Positions 54,471-64,000 of a stretch of DNA of 64,000 nt are shown here, in pieces. A model generated the notes under the pieces. That model was not told the origin of the DNA. It saw only the letters and a program-made list of their open reading frames with translations, and did no database searches. Numbering within the stretch: position 1 is the first letter of the stretch; each line of letters begins with the position of its first letter. The stretch comes from Ricinus communis (Eukaryota > Streptophyta > Magnoliopsida > Malpighiales > Euphorbiaceae): contig NC_063263.1 in the NCBI RefSeq assembly GCF_019578655.1, forward strand, positions 12,709,001 to 12,773,000, in the 5' to 3' direction. The translations under genes and the position numbers were made by a program.

Positions 54471-57204
54471 GGTTAGTCAATTTAGAATTTGGATCTCACC
54501 TTCATCTTTTGTCATGTTCTCTCCCCTGTCACTGTCTTTTAATTTGCTTCTTTAAAAAAAAAAAAAAAAAAAAACATGTGGAGAAGTATAAATAAAGGCG
54601 TTGGACATATCTATTTTTTCTATAAAAACATGAAATAATTATTTTAATTTGAACGTTAACTATTTTAAAAATAAAAAATAAAAAACTCAACTATTCGAAT
54701 TAAAATAAAAATATTAAACCTTATAATTTTATTATTTAATTAATCTTGCTGGATTTTTTTAATAAATCTAATTTATTTTTTATTCTATCAATTTAATATT
54801 TTAATTTCTGATTTAATTAGTTTATATTTAAATTTTATTCTTTTATAATATTTAAATATTTTTCTATAATATATATATATATAGACCTATTAATTAAAAA
54901 TATAAATTAAATATTTACATATCTATTAGATTAAATCAAATATTAAAAAGCTAAGCGTTTTCTTTTTCCTTACTCCGGGGATGCAACAAGAATGTACCAA
55001 TGAATCAATTGGTAATTAGAGTGCAAAATGGATGTAACGCCCACTTTAAAAAAAGAATATCAGAGCATATCTACGACAGGTAAAATAATTAAATTTCTTT
55101 CAACTCTGTTACTGTTCTTTTTTAAATAAACCACCCATGTCTTTATTTTCTTTTTCTTTTTTCAGAAAAAAAAAAAGAGGAACTCATGTTAATTTATCAT
55201 AAATCTTTCGTTCATCAAAAAATAAAAATAGTTTCAGTAAAAACTAATGAAAAAAATATTAATATAATCGAGGACATAAAATTAAAAATATTTATAAAAA
55301 AATAAAAAAAAAACACTAATATAATAAATTAAACCTCAATGAGGGTATATATACCAAGGCCAAAAGAAAGGTCCTTTATTTTTTTCTTAGCTAAGCCACA
55401 TTTTTAGTAATTTAACCTTTCACTCAATTGAATGACTTAAAAAAAAAAAAAAAAAAGATAAATAAGATGGCAATAATTTGTAAACTAATAAGAAGATTTC
55501 CTATATATAAAATAAAATAGAACAAAAGGAAAAATAGACAAGGTCGGTAAAATGGGTAAAGTGGTTTGATTAATTTATATTTGTACAAAAGCAAAAGAAA
55601 CCCATTTAATGTCGTACTCGGATGATCCTGAAAATAGAACCCATTTAATAAAAAGAGGAAACAAAGATGATGAAATCTCCTGCAATGTCCCTTTTTCTTT
55701 TTGGATTTGTTTCGTGATGCTGTACCACAAAAAGATTAAAAACAAAATAAAATAAACGTTTAAATTGGGCCAGGAGATGTTTGATTGCATGTGGCCAGCC
55801 ATGCCATTTTATGCCATCACATGAGCTTGAGAAAAAGGCGCCACATTTACAATAAATTTATGTGGAAGAACATTAGACAACATTAATTACTACTTTAATT
55901 AATGGCTTATTCGTAAGTAACTTAGCTTAATGGTTTGATGATTTGGCCCATGAAAGAATAATAATATAATCTACATTTCTAAAATCAAAGTTGGATCCTT
56001 AAATTTTAATTTTTAATAATATTATATATAATATAATACCGATATAAAAATATATATTTTTAAAAGCGTTCGAATGAATTAATCATGTATCAACATCTCA
56101 AGAAGAAGAAGATGATAATATATTAATTTCTAAATATTTTTTACCCAGTAATTCAAAAAAGTTAAAAGGCAAAATAAATTAATAGTTTTGTGCCTGACAG
56201 GTGGTGGGTGCTCGTGACATGTAACCAAAAGAATTAATATAGAAAGGGTATTACTTTTAAGGGAAGATGATTAGTGCTTAATCCTACTTATTTATTGTTG
56301 ACAAAACACAAAAAGTTTTGATTTAGTTTGGATCTATTATATCTTTGCTGTGAAGTCCCACTCTAATGATTTGGAATAAAATTAAAAGACAGCACAGCTA
56401 ATGTGTTTATTTAGACCACTACAATCAAGCAAGCAACTCAATTATTGATCATTGCTTATTATTTCATGTCAAGATCTGTCTTCCTGCCAAAATTTTCACA
56501 ACCCTAATTATATAAATAAATTTACTTTTAATTAATGAATTCTTGCTTCCTTTTGATGTTTATTTGGCCATTTCAATTTCATTAGGTATCCACAAAACCA
56601 AGGTTATTAATTTTGCCCTTAATATTGTAAAATTTATTTGGGTGGCTGAAAATCGAAGTTATTTGTCAGGAATTTGTCTGATATGAGAATGGACAATTTA
56701 ATATTAAAATTAACAATATCTCGAATATTTAACTATAAATGACTTGGCAGTTTTGAGAAACAAATTTGATAGTTAATTATTGTGATTTAAATTTGATCTC
56801 TTATTTATATTTGTTTTGTTTGATTTATTTTTCTTTATTAGCTATAGTTTTCATATTTACATAGAGAATATTTACTATCGAACCTATTCGTCTATCGGTA
56901 AAAAATACTAGTACAATTTCTTTTCAATAATATAAATATTAAAGTTTGGTGATGCTAGTTTATTTATTAGTGTGATTTGATTCGTACAATTAGTTTTATT
57001 TGATTACTTTAGGTTTGATATGTTTTTCTTTGTTAACAATAATTTTCATGTACCAATGGAATGTCTCTTTATACACAAATTCAACAAACTATTAGTTAAC
57101 GTTTTCAATTTTGTAATAATTCTCTATGTTGTTTTATTTCTATATGGATTAGTGTATAATATTAATTAACAATGGAGTGATCTATCTCAACATAGTTTTG
57201 AGGG

Positions 57205-57625
57205 ATAAATGATACAATCACTAAACTTTCTATATTATAATAAAAATGTATCAAATCTTTTAAATTTATAACAAGCTAATTGACCTTCAATTTATAACTA
57301 GATAGTTATTGAATTTTATTTTTAATAATATCGATAAAACTTTCCGACAATGAGAGAAAAAATACATAGATACTCACTAAATTTTCCACTTTGTAACAAA
57401 AATATACTAAAAGTTTAATTTAAAAAAAATATATAGACGATATTTTTTAAAATAAATAAAAGGCTCGGTTTATTTTTATTACAAAGTGTAAATTTTGATG
57501 ACCATATATATAATTTATTCTCTAAGTATGTCAAAAAAATTTATCGGTATTGTTAAAAGTAGAATTTATCAACCATTTACTTACAAATTAAAAATTTGGT
57601 ATCTTTTTATTACAAGTGACTGCCG
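57205..57625. mobile_element. Foldback/MITE-like element, arms of about 200 bp
   Basis: The sequence before about 57440 pairs with the reverse complement of the sequence after it. Matching blocks include ACTTTGTAACAAAAATA (left) against ACTTTGTAATAAAAATA (right, reversed), and TTAATAATATCGATAAA against TTAACAATACCGATAAA. Several blocks line up in the same order along both arms. There is no coding capacity. Borders are approximate and no target duplication was defined. Confidence 0.65.
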
Positions 57626-58064
57626 ATGCGATTTATTCTAGTTTTGAGAATTTTTTTAATGCTTAAAATCTACAAAAATGAATCTAACAAAATATAGACA
57701 AAGACCTATCTTCAATTCTTACACAAACTATAGAAATTGCAGTCAAGTCCTCCAATTATATCAATTGAAGAAGCCATCCATGGGAAAATCGTGCAATATT
57801 GGAATAGTAATATGTTTGCTAGCAAATAGACCTTTTCCGGCAAAAGCATAATTTCTTTGATCAATCAAACACAATTTCCATTTATTTATTCTTTTTCTAC
57901 TAGCAGACTAATAAATAATGCAGCCTTAGTATGGTAAGAGTATTTAAAGCTCCTTTATTAAATTTGGACGTGACAGTAAAAGCTACTGCTTCTCTTTTTC
58001 TTTATTTCTTTTTACAATTATAAATTCTTAAAAGGAAAAAAAAGCGTCAAACATTATTGATTCC

Positions 58065-58198
58065 ATTTCATCCCGAATGGAAAGCCGATGTATCTCATTT
58101 TATTAAGATAAATAGAATAAAATATGTTTCGTTCTATATCGGTCAAAATCTCGGTCATCTCAATGAGATTGAACCGAAATTGCCATTCCGGCCGAAAT
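58065..58198. repeat. Short inverted-repeat element
   Basis: ATTTCATCCCGAATGG at 58065-58080 pairs with CCATTCCGGCCGAAAT at 58183-58198 (13 of 16). Between them lie CCGAAAT and CGGTC blocks of the kind found in small plant transposon ends. Non-coding. Confidence 0.4.
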
Positions 58199-59716
58199 TA
58201 ACGACATAAGCCAAAATAAAATAATTTTATATAAAAATATATATTATTGAAATGAATTAAGTAGTTTGACAACAATTAACCCTTATATAATAAAATCTTT
58301 TTTCTCTATCAATAAAAATAAATTGAAATCTAAAATTTCAAATAATCATCCATTTATTTTTATAATTTAGTCGATTGTGTTATAGAAAAGAAATTTATTA
58401 TTATAATTCTATAATAATAAAAAATTAGTATATGTGTACTTATTGCTTTCTAATATGCTATTTAATTAGATTATAGATAATAATTTTATAGTATTGTATT
58501 TTAATGATTTAAAATTAATTATATATATAATCTAAAACAGTCATAAACTAAATTGATTATGCAATAACATAGGACTTTATTTATTAATTGTTATATTTTT
58601 TTATTAATTTATCATAAGTATTTTATGATTAAAATTTTACCGATAAAAATATAATAATAATAAAAAAAGCCACATATCAAATATATATTTTATAAAATGA
58701 ATAACCTGTACATTTTCAAGATTGCCATGGGACATGTCTGTGATTTGAATTAACTTTGAGGGATTAAATAATGAGCTCGCATGCACAGATGCAATATTCT
58801 AATTGATGTGTTCGTTGTTTATGTTAGTCAAACATTTCGGTGTTGTTTTTGCTTTAACCAAATAAAAGAAAATCTTATTGTAGTTGTCATCATGTGAATA
58901 TGTTTTCATTATAACATTGACTGCTTTCTAATATTTTAATTTCATTGGCAGTTCCCAGTTGCCATCGCAATAATTAGCAATTTAGCATGTTTTAGTACAT
59001 GTTAAATGTTAAAATGAGCATATGTTATGTGTTATTGCAGGTTCTATCTATTAAAGAAAAAGCTTGCAAAAAAAAAAAAAAAAGCTATCAATAAACTATT
59101 TGTTTAGACTAAGAATTATAATTTAATAATTCTTTACAAAATAGATACTTCATAAATTGAAAAACAATATAATTTCATGAAATAATAAGTTTTGGCATAA
59201 ATTTAAACCAAACTGTAGAATAATTATTTCAAATCTTTTAGCTATTTCATATGAATAAAATATATATGATATAATTTGGTTTAAGAATAAATACTTATAA
59301 AAAAATGGAGGTTTTAAGTTCAAGTTTTAACATATGTACTAGATGATATTTTACTTTTTATGGCGAGTGTAAAATGATGACTACTCTTGTTATGTAGCCC
59401 ATAACCCATTTTCCCTCTAATAGTTAAAAGAAAAAACATGATCTAATTTCTTATTATAAGTAGGAATACTAGTGCAAAGATTTGACATAGCACTATTAAA
59501 GTTTAGGAGTTGAAGGCCTGTAAATGGGTTTTGCATTGAATTTGCTATAAGTAGATTGTGGACATAAAAAGCTTGGGTCCTTACGAGGTTCTAGCGATGT
59601 GTCTTCTAAATACATATGGTTATACAAGACAGCCTGAAACCCATAAAGAAAACTAACATTACCACAAAAGATAAACAAGTTTTGGCTCATTAATGTAAGA
59701 ATGAGTTTATTTACAG

Positions 59717-59890
59717 GTCCATTTGGATCCAAGAACTGGGGAAAAGGGATTACCAAAGGAACAATATAGACATGCTCGGCCTACCACAGATTCTCAGAGT
59801 GAAGGAAATCCAAAGAAGCCCATGGGTAACCAAAAGAAAGGGAAAGCCTGTTATGATTTTTGTTTGCCATTTTTCTTAGTTGTGGCTTGA
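59717..59890 (+). CDS. Unidentified candidate terminal exon (57 codons)
   Basis: After a good acceptor (TTATTTACAG), an open frame runs from GTC to TGA at 59888-59890. It begins VHLDPRTGEKGLPKEQYRHA, is rich in Lys, Gly, Pro and Gln, and ends in a hydrophobic run (FLPFF-like). Codon use and GC content look more gene-like than the flanks, and the DNA after the stop resembles a 3' UTR. No upstream exon or ATG in this frame was found, and I do not recognise the protein. It may be the last exon of a small gene or a chance frame. Confidence 0.3.
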   Translation, partial: VHLDPRTGEKGLPKEQYRHARPTTDSQSEGNPKKPMGNQKKGKACYDFCLPFFLVVA

Positions 59891-60799
59891 GGGTTTTTTT
59901 TTGCTTACACTGTCTCCCCTTCAATTGCTTGTAAAATTGAGCATGTAACTTCAGTTTAGATATTGGGATTACTTGAAGTTTCTGTAATAGTTACTTACTC
60001 TTCCTTCGTCACTTCTATGATCTCTTGCCCTTAGAGAATATTAAGGAATTAAGCTCTTTTCCAGATAACAGAGGAAGACACAGCCAAGCATCATCAACTT
60101 GCATTTCTTAATAATGACTAAGATTATCTCATGTTGATTTCAGTTTACACCTGAATGATTTAAGCACTCAGGTTTAGAAAATTAAATAATTATTAATTGC
60201 ACATGTTATTCTTATATATACTAAAATTAAAAGATATACAATCATACCACTTTTGATAGATTAGCAATTCTCTTTATAACTTTTATTTTTGAAGAACCAT
60301 CTTTTTCTTTTTAAATTTTTCAAAGATGCTTTTGAAAGAATTAGGTAACCACATAAAATACATACATTACCAATAGTTATGTTACACTTTAAATTAAGAT
60401 ATGCTAAATTAATAATACCATATATCATCGTGTTTTATAATATAATAAAAAAAATTAATAATGACAGATTAATTTTAAATAATTATATTAAAATAATAAA
60501 CACGTGGAATAAAAAAGAACCAATTTTTCTTTAATTTAAGATGGTACTGATATATGTGAACTGTAGTTTAAAAAAATTAGCAAAAAAATAAACTTGTTTT
60601 TATAAATTAAAAATTATTTTGAAAAGAAAAGTTTGAAAAATTGATTTAATATTCGAAAATTGTCTTTGGGCAGACTGCGTACGGTGGCAATGGCCAAATA
60701 CAGTTCGTTAATTACGGACACGTCGCTCCTCACCTCCGTGCCACGAAGCATCATCCTCAAAGAAAACGACACCGTAAGCTTGGTTCCTTAAACATAGCT

Positions 60800-61499
60800 G
60801 GCTAAGACTTTCTATTATTATATCAGCCAAAAATATCAAAGATTCAAGTGAAACAACATAAACACCATACCATTTCTCATTCAAATTTTCCTCTTCAATA
60901 ATTCTTGGATTTCATTTCATATTCCCTTCTTTGCTACCAGTAAGTCACTTTTTCTTATTGTTCTCTAATTTTTATCTGATTTATTGTTAATATAATAATA
61001 ATACACAATCTCAATTTCTCGTGCCACCTTTATCTACTAATTGCGTAAGTTCTTGATTCTGAATTTTGTTCTTTGATTGCTAGTCTTTTTCTTTTCTTTT
61101 TTCTTTTCTGTTTAGCTGTTTGTTCTCCAAGTCAACTACTCTTTTATGTTTATTTTTGTTGTTTGAATTGGTGGATATGGCTGTAAGATCTACATTTTGC
61201 TTACACCATGTAACTTTCATTGTTTTTATCAATGCCTTTCTATTGTGGGAACTGGATGTGACATTGGAGTTTAATTCTATATTTTGGAAGCTAGTTTTTT
61301 CTTTTTTAAAATTGTGTTCTGTTCTTGATTCATAAATGGGTATTGTTTTTCTCTTGTCTAAAAACCATTTTAATGTCATCTTTTGCTTGCTTATTTCCTT
61401 TGTTTGTTTAGTTTGTTTTTGTATTTTCTAATGAGGATATTCTATTGTCTTGGTTTTTCTAATGCTAAAAGTTGTGATCCCAGAGGAATACCGAAACAA
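60800..61499 (+). other. Leader of the DnaJ gene with a 5' UTR intron
   Basis: A likely leader exon (about 60840-60939) ends at a strong donor (ACCA|GTAAGT) at 60940-60941. An acceptor (GATCCCAG) ends at 61483, leaving 16 leader bases before the ATG at 61500. A GC-richer stretch just upstream (about 60670-60780) is probably promoter. Inferred from signals. Confidence 0.55.
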
Positions 61500-62324
61500 A
61501 TGGTGAAAGATACTGCCTACTATGAGATTTTGGGTGTCAATATGGATGCCTCCCCGGCGGATATCAAGAGGGCTTACTACCTCAAGGTTAGGTTTCGATT
61601 CAACCTCGAGTTATTTTCTATACTGTGGGTTCATTATAAAGATTATAGCTTCACTCTCATTCAAATAAATTAGCTTAACAAAAAGAAGTGTTTTCCAATG
61701 CTTTTTGAAAGTGCCAAGTTCATATTGTCGACTAAAGGCTTACCTTGGATTTGCAGTTTCTGATTGTATGCTATAAATAAGGAAACTTGTGCAAGTTTCA
61801 TATTTTGTGTGCATTTGTTTTATGCATCTTTTATCTCAAGATTCTTTTTGGTACTTCGGATACGTTAAATGGAGGAGGTGCCAGAAATTAAACCCCCTTC
61901 CCCCCCAATTTGTGTATTACAACTAAGGCAGGCACTAGACTATTGAGCTACTAGGTTGAGGACTATTTTTAATCATGAGATTTCTTTGATAAAATTTTAG
62001 CATATACATACACCCCACTGAATATCTGTCAGTTTTGTTTCTTTCCTTTTCCAGAAGCATCTGTCTCAGTTTTGGAATTGGTATTTTACAATATTGAAAA
62101 TATTTATTGCCTTTGGGGATATAAAATTTTGTGAGGATGGTATAACTTATGATAGTACCTGTTGCTAAGGAGATTGTTCTATGAATTTGTGTACAGGCAA
62201 GGGTAGTTCATCCGGATAAAAATCCTGGCGATCCAAAAGCTGCAGAAAATTTTCAGGTTAGCTGAAAAATTTGATTTTTCTCTTGAAGATAAAAGTTTCA
62301 GTTTGTTAGTTCCGTTTTCATAAT

Positions 62325-62372
<48 letters not shown>

Positions 62373-63506
62373 CTAATAATTGAACTGTACTAAAGAGTGA
62401 GGAAAATTCAAGTTCCAAAATGCTGTTCTTTTGCTTATTACTGAGAAGATTTATTTCAGCTTTCTTCTTTTGTTTTCTTAAGATTCCTTGATGTTTATGT
62501 AGTTCTGAATCTGTATCATAAAAGGGAAGAAATTGCTAAACAAGCTTTTAACTTTTCTTTATTTTCCCTTCCATGCTCTTATTTTCTTCTTTATGGGACA
62601 TGTGCAAAGAAACTTGGTGAGGCATATCAGATCTTAAGTGACCCTGAGAAGCGGGAAGCATATGATAAACATGGAAAGGAAGGAATACCACAGTAAGTTT
62701 ATACATTAAAGCATGGGCTTCAAATGTTATTATTAATAACATTGCTTTCTATTATGTAGTTGGTTAAGTTCCTTTGGAGAGTTTTGTAGTACAACTTCAA
62801 GAAATACTTCTAGTCCATGAAACCATCTAATTTTGTAAGATAGTAATTCCCTCTGGTTATATTGGGGATTGCATGCCTTGATTTAATCAAATAAAAAAGT
62901 GGCTGGAAACCTTTTGTCATGGAAAATCATATAGAAGAATTTTAAAGTTTGTGGGACAATGTAAATTGTAAGAGGGAATTAGACTAAGAGTCTCGGAATT
63001 ATTGTAGGATAATATGTGCATACCCTGGGTTTTAAGTGTTGTGCTTCACTAGGTTTATCTGTTAACTTTTGCTTGCTTGTGTTCCCAAATCCTGTCTATT
63101 GGCCAAAAAAACATGAGAACATCTTCTTTTTTAGGGATTCCATGTTGGATCCTGCAGCTGTCTTTGGGATGTTATTTGGGAGTGAGTTCTTTGAAGACTA
63201 TATTGGCCAACTTGCGCTTGCTACATTATCATCTATTGAAATTGAGGAAGACACACCAGATGTTGAAATTCGCAAGCAAAGAGTTCAGGAGAAGATGAGG
63301 GTATTCTCTCTTTACGGCGCTTTCATACTTTTGGCTATTCAGGTCAGTCAGCTCATGACTATTCTTTAATCTGCAGGAAATGCAGAAAGAGAGGGAAGGG
63401 AAACTTACAACACTTCTGAAAAATCGCCTCGAACCATTTGTGGAAGGTCAAGTGGATGAGTTCATAAATTGGGCCAACTCAGAAGCGCGCCGCCTTTCTG
63501 CAGCTT
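61500..63506 (+). CDS. DnaJ/Hsp40 co-chaperone with DnaJ-X domain (DnaJ 10-like), 3' part beyond the window
   Basis: Class of Hsp40 co-chaperones that stimulate Hsp70 ATPase. Exons: 61500-61586, 62197-62256, 62610-62692, 63135-63300, 63377-63506; the frame is continuous for about 175 residues and the gene continues past 64000. Seen: the J domain at the very N-terminus (residues 1 to about 75: [13 protein letters not shown], the HPD loop in [11 protein letters not shown], and [21 protein letters not shown]), then the start of the X domain ([34 protein letters not shown], and the Lys/Glu-rich region up to SEARRLSAA). This order matches the plant DnaJ 10 type (DnaJ-X, no zinc-finger region visible). 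The start is the first ATG, 16 bases after the leader acceptor. Exon 3 ends inside a codon (CA|GTAAG), restored by GG at 63135. The cell location cannot be judged from this part. Confidence 0.92.
62326..62365. repeat. (AT)n microsatellite in a DnaJ intron
   Basis: About 20 AT units between exons 2 and 3, followed by a short poly-T. Confidence 0.9.
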
Positions 63507-64000
63507 GTATGTATCTTTCAGCAATAGCATGTTATGTTACTGCAGAAAAATGCAACTCCAATCACTTTTGACTATAGAACCTGCATTTCTTTGAAACCAG
63601 GAAATGGGAACTTCTGTTAACAGATTCAAACCAAATTTGATGCTTTATCAATTGCAAAGGTCAAAGTGATGTTACCCTAGGGAAGAATAAACAAGAAACT
63701 TAGTTAGGTTACCTTTTTCTTTTCTTTTAATCTTTATATAGGATTGTTTTATGCCAGATATCTTCTACATCATTTCTTTATTGCTTGGTACAAGTAGTAT
63801 TTTATTGAGTTCCTTTTTTATTTGCACTTTTAGTTCAAGTGTTAAACATTGTAGGTGCTGTTGGAGTTTGTATTGGGTTTGACTACCAAAATCCAATGAC
63901 ATAAAGAAATATCTATTATTACAAATAGTTTTGCAACCATGTTTCTAACAAAAATTAGAATGCCCAAGTCATGGTTCAGTAATCTGAAAATGATCTCACA
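63507..64000 (+). other. Intron of the DnaJ gene running to the window edge
   Basis: Begins with the donor GTATGT after exon 5. An acceptor-like GTAG near 63852 gives a frame that does not resemble the DnaJ-X family, so the next true exon is probably beyond 64000. Confidence 0.5.

Larger units (their letters stand above)
49140..60650. other. Long AT-rich gene-poor stretch
   Basis: About 11.5 kb without a supported gene apart from the candidate exon at 59717. It contains AT microsatellites (near 51680-51692 and 54447-54470), poly-A runs (near 51918-51941 and 54553-54574), a foldback element at 57205-57625 and a small inverted-repeat element at 58065-58198. Frames above 60 codons here lack start context and family resemblance. 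Confidence 0.6.

Noticed and set aside
59496..59756. 86-codon minus-strand frame
   Set aside because: It begins at TTG, has no splice context or family resemblance, and overlaps the better plus-strand frame.

Overview
The window is plant nuclear DNA, almost certainly from a eudicot. The bases are AT-rich, genes are cut by many short GT..AG introns, and the proteins are plant types: a plastid diaminopimelate decarboxylase, Sec14-nodulin lipid-transfer proteins, and an S1-type bZIP with the plant sucrose-control upstream ORF. I could not fix the species. I rebuilt six complete multi- or single-exon genes and one gene running off the right edge. All exon joins were made by eye from splice sites and frame, and each joined CDS is an exact multiple of three.

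Layout. (1) 1-2457 is AT-rich flank and 3' UTR. (2) 2458-13094 (-) is a 15-exon homolog of Tat-SF1/CUS2, in plants ELF9, a spliceosome-associated RNA-binding protein; one of its introns carries two adjacent MITE-like elements and another carries a third. (3) 13933-18775 (-) is an 8-exon plastid diaminopimelate decarboxylase (last step of lysine synthesis). (4) 20958-24616 (+) and 26852-31902 (-) are two Sec14-nodulin (SFH-type) phosphatidylinositol transfer protein paralogs placed tail to tail; six consecutive exons have the same length in both. (5) 34100-41475 (-) is a 17-exon BDP1/TFIIIB B'' homolog whose first ten coding exons form a regular short/long exon repeat. (6) 42121-47780 is intergenic. 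(7) 48576-49055 (+) is an intronless group S1 bZIP with a long leader holding four upstream ORFs, including the conserved 41-residue sucrose-control peptide. (8) 49056-60650 is a long AT-rich gene-poor stretch with a foldback element and one unidentified candidate exon. (9) 61500-63506 (+), open at the right edge, is a DnaJ/Hsp40 of the DnaJ-X (DnaJ 10-like) class.

The neighbours do not form a pathway. They are independently transcribed housekeeping genes (splicing, lysine synthesis, Pol III initiation, chaperone), a duplicated pair of lipid-transfer genes, and one sugar-responsive regulator. The most informative items are the bZIP leader, the repeating exon architecture of BDP1, and the Sec14-nodulin pair, whose lysine-rich C-terminal tails are completed by terminal exons of 15 and 21 coding bases.
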